A DNA stretch of 64,000 nucleotides. Origin: Bacteroidota bacterium (lineage in GTDB: Bacteria; Bacteroidota; Bacteroidia; Chitinophagales; Chitinophagaceae). Made by a program: the position numbers and the translations under genes. Location of the stretch: NCBI GenBank assembly GCA_018267615.1, contig JAFDYD010000038.1, positions 123,376 through 187,375 on the forward strand, written 5' to 3'. This document shows, one piece after another, positions 1 through 8,674 of the stretch; the stretch's first letter is position 1, and the number at the start of each line of letters is the position of its first letter. The notes beneath the pieces were generated by a model. It did no database searches. It worked only from the letters and a program-made list of their open reading frames with translations, and had not been told where the DNA came from.

Positions 1-36
1 CCCAAAATCCATAAATCTCAAAATCTCAATTTTCCC
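1..36. repeat. Partial palindrome arm, vocabulary H (aaatctc/aaaatcc words)
   Basis: The first 36 bases consist of near-tandem words of the type aaaatc and aaatctc and run over the stop codon of the AlkD-like gene. The same kind of words makes up both arms of the palindrome at 55069-55149. Only one arm can be seen because the window starts here. That this is half of an inverted repeat is inference. Confidence 0.4.
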
Positions 37-742
37 TTCGGCTCATGTAAAATTCTTTCTGTTTCTTATTCAGTTTTTCAATCGAATACCTTAGCAGCGT
101 GCGTGGCATTGTTGCTGCGTGTTTGTCGAGGAATTCTAAGAGTCTCGCACGGTCAGTATCTCCGGCAAATCGTAGCATCCAGCCTGTGGCTTTATGAACG
201 AGATCTTCTTTGTCTTTCACCAATATCTCCGCAATTTTAAAAGTATCGTCAATATCTTTTTTCCTGATGAAATAAGTGGTGCTTACAATTGCCGTGCGTC
301 TTTCCCAAATATTTTTTGATTTAGCAAGTTTATACAAGATTGCACGCGGTTTATCGAATAAATAACTTCCGGTCATATGCAGGCAACCAAGATCGACCAG
401 GTCCCAATTGTTGATGCGGTCGTGACGCTTCATGTATAAATTAAAAATTTCTTTTCTTTTGCTTTCAGTTGTTTTCTTATCGCGCGATTGCTTGTCCATG
501 ATGCTCACGGCACCGGCTCTTACTTCATGAATAGGATTCTCCAATAATTTTTCAATCTCACTGGTTGGCATTTCAATAAATTCTTTGGCAAGTGCAAAAA
601 CTTGTCCCATACGAACACCTATAAATAAATCTCCACGGTATTTTCCTTCTGATTTAAAATATCGCTGTATTTTTTTAAACTCTTCTGCGGAGCTCAACGA
701 TTTCAATTTTTTGACAAATTGATCGGCGGTTATCTTATTCAT
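26..742 (-). CDS. DNA alkylation repair protein, AlkD-like HEAT-repeat glycosylase
   Basis: The 238-residue protein belongs to the AlkD/AlkC family of all-helical DNA glycosylases that remove bulky or N3/N7-alkylated purines. The family hallmark NNWDLVD is at about residues 111-117. Trp113 and Asp117 line up with the Trp and catalytic Asp of Bacillus cereus AlkD, and a basic WERR stretch follows near residues 147-150. The length is typical. It acts on cytoplasmic DNA. It stands alone: the neighbour to the right is divergent, and the stop codon lies inside a repeat arm at the window edge. The family is clear; the substrate is not. Confidence 0.88.
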   Translation of the reverse strand: MNKITADQFVKKLKSLSSAEEFKKIQRYFKSEGKYRGDLFIGVRMGQVFALAKEFIEMPTSEIEKLLENPIHEVRAGAVSIMDKQSRDKKTTESKRKEIFNLYMKRHDRINNWDLVDLGCLHMTGSYLFDKPRAILYKLAKSKNIWERRTAIVSTTYFIRKKDIDDTFKIAEILVKDKEDLVHKATGWMLRFAGDTDRARLLEFLDKHAATMPRTLLRYSIEKLNKKQKEFYMSRREN

Positions 743-891
743 CTCTTTTCATTGGTAGATTCGTAATTTAGATATGAAGATCGAACGGCGTTATAATAAT
801 AGTCAATTTCCAATAAATTTGAATTGCTTGTTTCGTAAAACATACAGAAATGAACTAAAAAAGTATGAATAACTCATTTCAATGAATAATT

Positions 892-1320
892 ATGAAAGCA
901 AAAATCAATGAGCGAATCAAACCCTCTGAACCTGAAAAGGTAAACGAATACATGAAAAATTGTAAGCACCCGTTGGTAAAGGTTGTTGAAGCATTGCGAA
1001 AAATTATCTTAAGCGCGGATAAAGAAATTGGTGAGGAAGTTAAATGGAACGCGCCAACTTTTTTTTATGCGGGTGATATGGCTCCATCGGATTCCAAAAA
1101 ATATAAAAGATACTTGATCGTCTTTAATCTCTTCCAGAAAGATTGCATCCGTCTCGTATTTCCGAGTGGAGTGAAAGTGGACGATGGGTCAGGTTTTTTA
1201 ATTGGTGATTATGCAGATGGAAGACGACTCGCGCTGTTTCATGATATGAAAGAAGTGAAAGCAAACGAAAAAAAATTGCAGACTGTAGTAAAAAGATGGC
1301 TCAAACAACTTGACAAATAG
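892..1320 (+). CDS. DUF1801 domain protein (YdhG-like)
   Basis: The 142-residue soluble protein has the DUF1801 pattern: an N-terminal helix ending in LVKVVEALRKII, then EEVKWNAPTFFY (about residues 48-59), where the W-x-x-P-x-F-x-Y core is diagnostic of the fold, and a lysine-rich C-terminal helix. The family is related to the frataxin-like/YdhG fold and is common in Bacteroidota. Its biochemical role is not established. It is monocistronic, divergent from the AlkD-like gene and convergent with the lipoprotein gene that follows. Confidence 0.8.
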   Translation: MKAKINERIKPSEPEKVNEYMKNCKHPLVKVVEALRKIILSADKEIGEEVKWNAPTFFYAGDMAPSDSKKYKRYLIVFNLFQKDCIRLVFPSGVKVDDGSGFLIGDYADGRRLALFHDMKEVKANEKKLQTVVKRWLKQLDK

Positions 1321-1339
1321 GATTTCTGATCCGAGATTT

Positions 1340-2518
1340 TTATGGAGAGGAAACCCGAAAATCAAATCCAATGCCGAAATAAAGTTTACCATTGATATCA
1401 AATGCAGCACCCCCACTACGCTGTGAATTCATTCCTTTTTCGTCCCAGCTATCACTGACAGGATCATATATCCAATAGCCACGATCTCCGATGAGAAAAC
1501 CTTTGTCGGCTGCTCCAACACCTAATGCTTCAAATATTGTACCTCCTGGAAAAGCATTTTTTTTAATCCATGTGTCGGAAGCTGCGTTATACAAGAGCAC
1601 TTCAGGCGTAAAGCTGGTTGGGCCAGTAACAAAATTTCCAATCACATATCCATTATTATTAACCGCGAATCCGCTTGCGTTTTGTGGAAGTACACTATAA
1701 TCTAAATCTGCTTTTCGCGTCCAGATATTCGAGACCGGATCATACTCCCACCAATCTTTTTCACCATAACCTCCAAGCCCAACATATCCTTTTGTTCCAA
1801 TGCCGAAGCCGACCGCAGAGAATCTTGCTGAGCCTGGGAAATCCGCTTTTTGTGTCCATTTGTCGAGCGCAGGATCGTATTCATAAAAACTATTCGTAAA
1901 TTCTTCCGGCAAATTTGTTTTACCGATACCGACGTATGCCTTACCATTAATCACAAAAGATACTCCGAAATTCAAGGGCTTTCCCATGGAGGATTTTTTT
2001 GTCCAATTATTCAAAGATGGATCATATTCATACAGATCGTCATTGGCTGCATAACCATCCCAACCCATTCCTATATAACCTTTATCGCCAATCGAAAATC
2101 CGATGCCCCAATATCTGCCACTGCCGAAAGGTGGCTTTGCTAATGAAACCCATTGGTCAGGAAGAATGACAAAATCATTTGTACTTGTAACTATTTTGCC
2201 ATTGACCGTCACCGTTATTTTTCCTGTCGTAGCGCCCACCGGCACCGACGTTGCTACTAAAGTATCTCCCGAAACGAATGTTGGTCCGGTGGTCGTGCCA
2301 TTAAAGCTTACTGTGATGTGATCGGTGACTGAGTCGAAACGGAGGCCATGAATTTCTACCAATATTCCTTCTGAACCCTGGCTAGGAGTAAAATTAAAAA
2401 TGACAGGAGATGTGTTCGATTCTTTCTTGCAGGAAGTGATCAGTGAGAGAAAAATTAGACTGTATATGAAATAATTTTTCAAATGGCTAGCGCTTATACT
2501 TTTATATAAGGTAAACAT
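1340..2518 (-). CDS. IPT/TIG-domain lipoprotein with Kelch-type beta-propeller
   Basis: The 392-residue protein begins with a hydrophobic segment and a lipobox (LITSC, Cys about 30), so it should be a lipoprotein anchored outside the inner membrane. Residues about 36-120 form an IPT/TIG immunoglobulin-like domain (TPSQGSEGILVEIHG start). Residues about 120-390 hold six or so Kelch-like blades, each carrying a G-Y-G/G-KxY-x-G motif and a YDPxxxxWxxK signature, as in N-acetylneuraminate epimerase-like propellers. The role is unknown; a carbohydrate- or protein-binding surface function is likely by family. It is monocistronic and convergent with the DUF1801 gene at a gap of about 20 nt. Confidence 0.8.
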   Translation of the reverse strand: MFTLYKSISASHLKNYFIYSLIFLSLITSCKKESNTSPVIFNFTPSQGSEGILVEIHGLRFDSVTDHITVSFNGTTTGPTFVSGDTLVATSVPVGATTGKITVTVNGKIVTSTNDFVILPDQWVSLAKPPFGSGRYWGIGFSIGDKGYIGMGWDGYAANDDLYEYDPSLNNWTKKSSMGKPLNFGVSFVINGKAYVGIGKTNLPEEFTNSFYEYDPALDKWTQKADFPGSARFSAVGFGIGTKGYVGLGGYGEKDWWEYDPVSNIWTRKADLDYSVLPQNASGFAVNNNGYVIGNFVTGPTSFTPEVLLYNAASDTWIKKNAFPGGTIFEALGVGAADKGFLIGDRGYWIYDPVSDSWDEKGMNSQRSGGAAFDINGKLYFGIGFDFRVSSP

Positions 2519-2673
2519 TTTTTCGGAGACTAAACATGATTTTCGGATTTTTCTAAGCAGAACGATAGTAGTTTGTGGTTGAGCCCATACATTTTATAAT
2601 CACATAGTTTTACCAGAAAGCTTGCGTACTGTGCGTTTAATCATGTGATGATGTAAACTTATTTCTCTGAGTA

Positions 2674-2979
2674 ATGTTCATGGATTATTACACAGAGAGA
2701 AATAAAGCGACTACCTTACACAAAAAAATAAAAATGAAAGTCTTTCGGATTGTATTAATTGTGATAGGATGGTGTTGTATTATTCTTGAAATTATGGGCA
2801 ACTTTTTAGTAGATTCATTTCGCACCGAAAATGGCGTTGGATATTCTGTCGGGTATGCGCTTGGAAGACACTTCTTTTTAATTCTGGGAGGCCTTTTATT
2901 TTTTTTTGCTTACCGGATAAAAAAGAAATTGAGAGGACAACAACGGGAATCTGAGATTAATTCATTTTTGAAAGATTGA
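2674..2979 (+). CDS. Small membrane protein of unknown function
   Basis: The reading frame encodes up to 101 residues with two predicted membrane helices (about residues 23-47 and 65-84) around a polar loop with GVGYSVGYALGR, followed by a basic tail KKKLRG. The initiation codon is uncertain: ATG at 2674, 2680 or 2734 are all in frame, and the last would place the start directly before the first helix. No family is recognised. It is convergent with the ABC exporter gene, 18 nt away. Confidence 0.55.
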   Translation: MFMDYYTERNKATTLHKKIKMKVFRIVLIVIGWCCIILEIMGNFLVDSFRTENGVGYSVGYALGRHFFLILGGLLFFFAYRIKKKLRGQQRESEINSFLKD

Positions 2980-2997
2980 AAACTTCGGAAGATAGCA

Positions 2998-4779
2998 TTA
3001 CTCTGTGATCGTTTTTTTTAATATTTCTTCCTGGTGCCGCCACAGATCCTGGAAAACGGCACTGTTATTCCGAAGATGATCGAATGTGCCTTCATCGATA
3101 ATGGTTCCTTCTTGCAAAATATATACATGATCAAACATCCACAATAAATGCAGCCGGTGCAGCGATGAAACAATTGCTTTGTCTCCAAAGGCTGCAAATA
3201 ATTTTTTGTAGATATTTGCCTCTGTTTTTGGATCTACACTGCTGGTTGGCTCATCCAGCAAAACAATTTCACTTTCTTTTGCAGCCAGGATGCCGCGCGC
3301 GAGTGCGAGTCGTTGTTTTTGTCCACCGGATAAGTTGACTCCTTTTTCCATAATTGAAGATTCGAGTCCTCGCGGCAACTGAAGAATAACTTCTGAAAAG
3401 TGCGCCGAATTACAAACCTCGTCGATTTGTTTTTTGTCGAAGGGTAGTCCAAGTGTAATATTATATTCAATGGTATTCTCAAATATTTCCGGTTCCTGTG
3501 GAAATAGTGTGACCGTTTCATTCACTGCAGAAAGATTTGATTTATTTCCATCTACGTACAATTCAATATCACGTTCCGGTTCATACAAACCTCTCAACAA
3601 AGCTAGCAGTGTGGATTTGCCACTTCCGCTTTCTCCGATGAAGGCAATTCTTTTTCCATGCTCTAATGAAATATGAATGTTGTGCAAACTTTGTGGCCGG
3701 TGTTTGTCGTCATAATTTTCGCGGTGAGAAAAATCCAGGTTTTTAATTTCTATTTTCTTCCAGTTGTCGGGCAACCCGATTTCAGAATCTGCGCGGTGAT
3801 GTTTGACATATTCTTTTTCAATATTAGACGCCGTTTGTACGTCAGTGTTATATTGAACGATTTGATTGTACTGCCATGCCACGTCATGAAAAACACTGGT
3901 GAATTGGTTAACGAAACCAAGAAGCGTAACCAATCCGCCAACATAAAAAATTTTACCTGGTTCCCAATGCTGATAAATATATCCGACCGTAATCACACCA
4001 TACGTAACTGCAATTAGCATATCGGCGGTGAACCATTTCCATTCGTTGATCAAAGCATTTTTTCGAAAAGCTTTCAGAAGATCTTTTACTTTTCCCATTA
4101 AGCCCGTTTCCATATTTTTTTCCAGGCGGAGCGTGATCACGGTCATAATATTCGAAAGGCTATCGAATAATGTTGCGGAAATGGTGTGTTCGCGTTCGTT
4201 GATTTCTTCTTGTGTGCGGATAAGCGGTTTGTCAAAACTAAAGATGGCCATCACAATAATAAATCCCATCACCGCACCAATGCTTCCAAATATGGGCGAG
4301 AAATAGATCATCGCAATAAAAGAAAAAATGAATTTCAAAATTGCGTGCAGGTACATAAATCCTCCGTCAAAAAAAGCTTTAAGTGCCTCGTATGCTTTCC
4401 TGATCCGGTTAATGGTAGAACCGCTGTGATGATCCTGGTGCCATTTCACCGGAAGGTGTAGTGCCTGGTGATATCTTTCCTGCAAAAAATTTCTACTCAG
4501 ATTAAATGCAAGCTGTCGCTCCATAATACGCGCGGGTCCGTGAAAAGACCATTCAATAAATTTCAAAACAAAGTAAATGATGGCGTAGTAGACCGCATAA
4601 CGCAACACTTGCGAAGTATCGTCCTGGATTTTATTGACAAACCATCCCAACACGATAGGGTAGCATGCATCAGCGAGATTGGAAAAAATAAACATCGCAT
4701 AAACCAACACATATCGCTTGCGTTCATTGCGCGCATATCGCCATGCAGTTTTTAAAAGTGATATGTAAGAGTTGGTCAT
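2998..4779 (-). CDS. ABC transporter, fused permease and ATPase (exporter type)
   Basis: The 593-residue half-transporter has a six-helix transmembrane domain (about residues 20-300) and a C-terminal nucleotide-binding domain. The Walker A motif GESGSGKST is near residue 380, the signature LSGGQKQR near 483, Walker B IVLLDEP near 507 with the catalytic Glu present, and an H-loop SSLHR follows. It therefore looks competent for ATP hydrolysis as a homodimeric type IV (MsbA/MDR-like) exporter in the inner membrane. The substrate cannot be told. It lies downstream of the Gfo/Idh gene but behind that gene's terminator, so it is probably transcribed separately. Confidence 0.9.
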   Translation of the reverse strand: MTNSYISLLKTAWRYARNERKRYVLVYAMFIFSNLADACYPIVLGWFVNKIQDDTSQVLRYAVYYAIIYFVLKFIEWSFHGPARIMERQLAFNLSRNFLQERYHQALHLPVKWHQDHHSGSTINRIRKAYEALKAFFDGGFMYLHAILKFIFSFIAMIYFSPIFGSIGAVMGFIIVMAIFSFDKPLIRTQEEINEREHTISATLFDSLSNIMTVITLRLEKNMETGLMGKVKDLLKAFRKNALINEWKWFTADMLIAVTYGVITVGYIYQHWEPGKIFYVGGLVTLLGFVNQFTSVFHDVAWQYNQIVQYNTDVQTASNIEKEYVKHHRADSEIGLPDNWKKIEIKNLDFSHRENYDDKHRPQSLHNIHISLEHGKRIAFIGESGSGKSTLLALLRGLYEPERDIELYVDGNKSNLSAVNETVTLFPQEPEIFENTIEYNITLGLPFDKKQIDEVCNSAHFSEVILQLPRGLESSIMEKGVNLSGGQKQRLALARGILAAKESEIVLLDEPTSSVDPKTEANIYKKLFAAFGDKAIVSSLHRLHLLWMFDHVYILQEGTIIDEGTFDHLRNNSAVFQDLWRHQEEILKKTITE

Positions 4780-4870
4780 TGTTTCTTATTGCGAGTAGCA
4801 ATACAATTTAATGCAAAATTACCTGAACCGGATTTGTATGAAAAATTCGTACTGTTTCAGTTTGAAATTT

Positions 4871-4951
4871 CTATGTGCTTCTATGTATCTATGTGCCTAT
4901 GTGGTGAAAAAAAATTTACCACATAGGCACATAAATACATAGGAGCACATG
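4871..4951. repeat. Long inverted repeat, vocabulary F (ctatgtgc words)
   Basis: Left arm 4871-4908 and right arm 4916-4951 are near-perfect reverse complements. Both are made of repeated words ctatgtgctt / ctatgtatct / atgtgcctat. The loop is about 8 nt and A-rich. It lies between the Gfo/Idh terminator (5040-5066) and the start of the ABC gene, both on the minus strand, so it is not needed as that gene's terminator. It is the only copy of this vocabulary in the window. Confidence 0.85.
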
Positions 4952-5039
4952 GAGAGCCTTAAAATATTAGTTCTATTCAAAATTGAGATGGATTTATTGA
5001 CTAATCATTCTTTTACAAACCAAATTCAAACATTACAAA

Positions 5040-5066
5040 AAAACCCTTCGAACTTCGAAGGGTTTT
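5040..5066 (-). terminator. Intrinsic terminator of the Gfo/Idh-MocA gene
   Basis: Arms 5040-5052 and 5054-5066 form a 13-bp perfect inverted repeat around aacccttcgaa. On the minus strand it is followed by a run of seven T (complement of the A run just left of 5040). It sits 22 nt past the stop codon of the oxidoreductase gene. Confidence 0.85.
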
Positions 5067-5087
5067 GGAAAATAAATTCAAAAAAAA

Positions 5088-6281
5088 TTATTCCAAAACT
5101 TTTTCGGAAATCTTTCCAGTCTTTTTATTTTTTATAATCACTTTTTTGGCGCCATAGTGTGTCATTTCTTCTTTCACTAAATAATTATCTTTATCATATT
5201 CGACCAGGTGGCTGTCTTTTCCAACACCTGTTCTTCCTCTCCATATATCTAGTTTCACCGGTTCCCACAATTTACTTTTTGCGGAACGATATGCAGCATC
5301 GAGTACAGCATTCACTACATATCCGTCGTAAAATGTTTCTTTTGGCGAAACTCCTTTTTCCATCGAGTTGAACATGTCGGTGAACATATGATTATATCCA
5401 AGATCATTCATTTCATCACCAACAGGAAACAGCCAGCCAGTATTGCTTTCAGCTTTTTCAGCAACATAGTCAGCGCCTTTTCCCGTAGTGAACATTTCCA
5501 ATCCTGTTCTTAAAAAATTATTCATCCAGATGGTTCCTTCAGTTCCCATTACTTCATCACGAAGATCAAGTCCGCCGCGGAAGGTCCAGCTAACTTCGAA
5601 TTGCCCGATTGCTCCGTTTTCATATTTCACGAGTGCTATCGCGTGATCTTCTGCATCGATTGGTTTTACCTGCGTATCTGCCCAACACATCACTTCAACA
5701 GGTTTTATATCCTTGCCGATAAAACTCCTTGCGATTTCAACACAATGGCAACCGAGATCAAGAATACATCCGCCGCCTGCTTGTTCGATATCCCAAAACC
5801 AATCGCTGTGGGGACCGGGATGTGTTTCGCGTGATTTGGCCCAGAGTATTCTTCCCAATGCTCCATTTTTTACACTCTCGTGTGCTTTCAAAAATTTGGG
5901 GGTGTAAACAAGATCCTCGAGATATCCATTGAAGATGCCGGCAGCTTCCACAGCTTCCAACATACGTTTTGCTTCCGCTGCATTTCTTCCGAGTGGTTTG
6001 GTTGTGATCACTGCTTTTTTATGTTTGCAACAAAGCATTACTGCCGTTTCATGAAGGTTATTTGGGAGAGAAATACAAACAACATCCACATCCGGATGTG
6101 CGATTGATTCTTCCATGGTTGTTGTCCAATGTTTACAATCATAATCCTTGGCGAATTTTTTCGCACTTTCTTCACGGCGTGAATAGATGCTTACAATTTT
6201 GTCTTTACTTCTTTGCCCCTGTAGAGACTCAGCATAAAAGCGACCGATAAAACCGGATCCTAGCATTGCAATACGTGTCAT
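5088..6281 (-). CDS. Gfo/Idh/MocA family NAD(P)-dependent oxidoreductase
   Basis: The 397-residue protein starts with the Rossmann motif MLGSGFIGRFYAESL (GxGxxG, about residues 7-12). The family core with the catalytic-site lysine motif TTKPLGRNAAEA follows near residues 93-104, and the C-terminal alpha/beta substrate domain includes GGGCILDLGCHCVE (about 168-181). Members oxidise or epimerise sugars, inositols or related polyols in the cytoplasm. There is no signal peptide. It follows the nucleoside permease gene on the same strand (91-nt gap), so a shared transport-then-oxidation role is likely but inferred. A strong terminator ends the unit. Confidence 0.88.
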   Translation of the reverse strand: MTRIAMLGSGFIGRFYAESLQGQRSKDKIVSIYSRREESAKKFAKDYDCKHWTTTMEESIAHPDVDVVCISLPNNLHETAVMLCCKHKKAVITTKPLGRNAAEAKRMLEAVEAAGIFNGYLEDLVYTPKFLKAHESVKNGALGRILWAKSRETHPGPHSDWFWDIEQAGGGCILDLGCHCVEIARSFIGKDIKPVEVMCWADTQVKPIDAEDHAIALVKYENGAIGQFEVSWTFRGGLDLRDEVMGTEGTIWMNNFLRTGLEMFTTGKGADYVAEKAESNTGWLFPVGDEMNDLGYNHMFTDMFNSMEKGVSPKETFYDGYVVNAVLDAAYRSAKSKLWEPVKLDIWRGRTGVGKDSHLVEYDKDNYLVKEEMTHYGAKKVIIKNKKTGKISEKVLE

Positions 6282-6372
6282 AGTTTTATTGTTTGTAGTT
6301 TGTTATTTGTTGTTTCTTATTTTTTGTGAAACGTGAAACGAGTGACGTTAGAGAGAAATTCACACCGATGTC

Positions 6373-7599
6373 TCATGCTTCGCGCAAAAAATTGGTTTCC
6401 GCATTTGTGGGCGCCTTCACGTTTTTCTCACGGAAGAATAAAATGAAATAAATCAGCACGCCTAATGCGATATATGCCGGTACGAACCAAATCTTTAACC
6501 AGTTGTGACCATTTTCGATTTTGTAATTATCTACAACAAACCCGGAGACTCTTGTTCCAATAAACATTCCCACGCCGTAAGTTGCGAAAGTAAATAATCC
6601 CTGCGCGGCGTTTTTGATTTTTGCATTTGCTTTTTTCTCTGTATACATATAACCGGTAACAAAAAAGAAGTCATAACATACTCCATGCAAAATAACACCA
6701 GCATATAGCATCCATAAATTAGAACCAGTGTTTCCATAGGCAAAACATATATAGCGCAGAAGCCATGCGGTCATTCCTAGCAAAAGCATATTCTTTACGC
6801 CGATACGATTAAAGAGAAATGGAATAGCAAGAATGAAAAGCGCTTCTGAAACCTGGCCCAGCGTCATTTTTCCAGCAGCGTTATTTACTCCGATTTCATT
6901 CAAATAAAAATTCGCCCATCCAAAATAAAATGACAACGGAATACAAACCAGGATGGCCGCGACAAAAAATATTGCGTAAGGTTTGTATTTGAAAAGAACA
7001 AAAGCGTCTGTGCCCAAAGCTTTTGACGCGCTTGTATCAGCCGTCTTTCCTTTAGGCGGTGTATCGGGCAAAGCGAAACATATCAATCCAAGTCCGATAG
7101 AAACCGAAGCCGCGAGATAAAAACTGTTAGCGGATTTTTCCCAGGCAAGATATCCGAGCAAGAGATTGGCGATGATCCAACCAACGGTACCGAACACACG
7201 AACCCACGGAAATTGTTTGCCGGGATCACTCATCTGGTTAAATGCGATACTGTTTGCCAAAGCAATTGTTGGCATGTATAATAATGAGTACAACAAAATG
7301 ATCCAATAGAAAATGCTATTATCGGTTATGCGCGTAGATACGAATAACAGAATTCCGCCTACAAGGTGAAGTACTCCCATTATTTTTTGAGCAGCAAAAA
7401 AACGGTCGGCCACCATGCCTATGAAAAAAGGAGATATCATGGTTGCAATGGCCAATGCACTGTAGGCGTCACCCACCTGAACTCCGGTGGAGTGCAGATT
7501 TTCCCCCATATAGGTAGCCATCGTTACATACCAGGAACCCCAAACAAAATATTCAAGGAACATCATAAGGGCAAGGAGCGAAATAGTGTTAGACTTCAT
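6373..7599 (-). CDS. MFS nucleoside permease (NupG/XapB-like)
   Basis: The 408-residue inner-membrane protein has about twelve hydrophobic helices. Its N-terminal signature FLEYFVWGSWYVTMATYM (about residues 14-31) is typical of the nucleoside:H+ symporter branch of the major facilitator superfamily. A charged central loop PPKGKTADTS (about 180) separates the halves. In Bacteroidota, proteins annotated this way often sit beside Gfo/Idh/MocA oxidoreductases, as here, so the true substrate may be a sugar or polyol and not a nucleoside. It is the first gene of a two-gene minus-strand unit. Confidence 0.82.
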   Translation of the reverse strand: MKSNTISLLALMMFLEYFVWGSWYVTMATYMGENLHSTGVQVGDAYSALAIATMISPFFIGMVADRFFAAQKIMGVLHLVGGILLFVSTRITDNSIFYWIILLYSLLYMPTIALANSIAFNQMSDPGKQFPWVRVFGTVGWIIANLLLGYLAWEKSANSFYLAASVSIGLGLICFALPDTPPKGKTADTSASKALGTDAFVLFKYKPYAIFFVAAILVCIPLSFYFGWANFYLNEIGVNNAAGKMTLGQVSEALFILAIPFLFNRIGVKNMLLLGMTAWLLRYICFAYGNTGSNLWMLYAGVILHGVCYDFFFVTGYMYTEKKANAKIKNAAQGLFTFATYGVGMFIGTRVSGFVVDNYKIENGHNWLKIWFVPAYIALGVLIYFILFFREKNVKAPTNAETNFLREA

Positions 7600-7719
7600 G
7601 ATTTAGAATTTGATTTTATTTGCGAACGATGGATTCCACGCGATATATTCTGCTAACTTAAGATTTTATTCAGTTCATGTTATTTTTTTTCAGTCAGCCA
7701 TTTTGTAAATTCCGGTTGT

Positions 7720-7808
7720 AATATCAATCGTAAACCGTGAGACGTGAGACGGGAAACATGAGAAGATTATCTCTCACGTTTCCCGTCTCACGTTTCACGA
7801 CTGATATT
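7720..7808. repeat. Long inverted repeat, vocabulary D (cgtgagacgtgagacggg words)
   Basis: The left arm (about 7720-7763) and right arm (about 7770-7808) pair along almost their whole length. An outer part aatatcaatcgt frames inner words cgtgaga / gacggga / aacgtga. It lies in a divergent intergenic region (permease gene leftward, pcm rightward), so it cannot be the terminator of either gene. A 23-nt stretch at 7735-7757 recurs at 21 of 23 positions inside gcvP (55805-55827). Confidence 0.88.
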
Positions 7809-7892
7809 ATTCATAAAAAAATCTTTCAGCCCCGAAAAGGTACTAATGAAATTTATACTGAATAAATATTTCTTCATTTATCTTGCAGCGTT

Positions 7893-8549
7893 ATGCGAAC
7901 ATTTGATGACAGCTACCGGCATAAGGGCCTGCGCAAACAGCTAACTGATATTATCCGGAAAAAAGGAATCTCCGATGAAAGGGTATTGAATGCAATCCTG
8001 CATATCCCCAGGCATTTTTTTATGGATTCGGGTTTTGATAAAATCGCTTATGAAGACCGCGCCTTTCCGATTGCTGAAGGACAAACAATTTCCCAACCTT
8101 ATACGGTGGCTTATCAAACTCAATTGCTCGATATAAAGCCGCAGGAAAAAGTTCTTGAAGTAGGCACGGGCAGCGCATACCAGGCATGCGTGCTCGCGGA
8201 AATGGGCGCCCAGGTTTATACCATTGAAAGGCAAAAAAAAATATTTGAATCAAATAAGTCATTTGCCTTTTTAAAAAAATATCCGTCAATAAGATTTTTT
8301 TTTGGAGATGGGTATGAAGGATTGCCGACATATGCGCCATTTGATAAAATAATTGTTACAGCAGCTGCGCCTTCAATTCCGCCAAAACTTGTCGAACAAT
8401 TGAAGCCTATGGGAAAAATGGTAATACCGGTAGGAGAGGGTAATGTGCAACAAATGTTGCGCCTTACAAAATCAGAAGATAATTCTATCAGGGAAGAAAT
8501 ATTTGATAATTTTTCTTTTGTACCGATGGTGGAGGGAAAGAAAAATTAA
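7893..8549 (+). CDS. pcm: Protein-L-isoaspartate O-methyltransferase
   Basis: The 218-residue cytoplasmic enzyme transfers a methyl group from S-adenosylmethionine to isoaspartyl residues in aged proteins, starting their repair. Family motifs are present: IPRHFF (about residues 37-42), the pre-SAM motif AEGQTISQPYTVA (about 61-73), the SAM loop VLEVGTGSAYQACVLAEMGA (about 90-109), and DKIIVTAAAPSIPP with QLKPMGKMVIPVGE towards the C terminus. The length is normal. The ATG lies 84 nt beyond the palindrome. It is convergent with the FAD protein gene across another palindrome. Confidence 0.95.
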   Translation: MRTFDDSYRHKGLRKQLTDIIRKKGISDERVLNAILHIPRHFFMDSGFDKIAYEDRAFPIAEGQTISQPYTVAYQTQLLDIKPQEKVLEVGTGSAYQACVLAEMGAQVYTIERQKKIFESNKSFAFLKKYPSIRFFFGDGYEGLPTYAPFDKIIVTAAAPSIPPKLVEQLKPMGKMVIPVGEGNVQQMLRLTKSEDNSIREEIFDNFSFVPMVEGKKN

Positions 8550-8555
8550 TGGGCG

Positions 8556-8665
8556 AATGTCTGAACCGGGATTTTATACGATTATTCTGATTCGACTAAT
8601 GCCACAGATGAAATCTTAACATCAGAATAATAAGTTTAATCGTATGAAATCAAGGTTTAGACATT
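8556..8665. repeat. Long inverted repeat, vocabulary G (tgtctgaaccgggattt)
   Basis: The left arm 8556-8591 and the right arm 8621-8665 are imperfect reverse complements. The outer word aatgtctgaaccgggatttt pairs with aaatcaaggtttagacatt, and cgattattctgat pairs with atcagaataat. It begins 6 nt after the pcm stop and ends 9 nt before the stop of the convergent gene. The outer word is shared with the palindromes at 22492-22628 and, more diverged, 44551-44723. Confidence 0.85.
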
Positions 8666-8674
8666 TGTATATTG

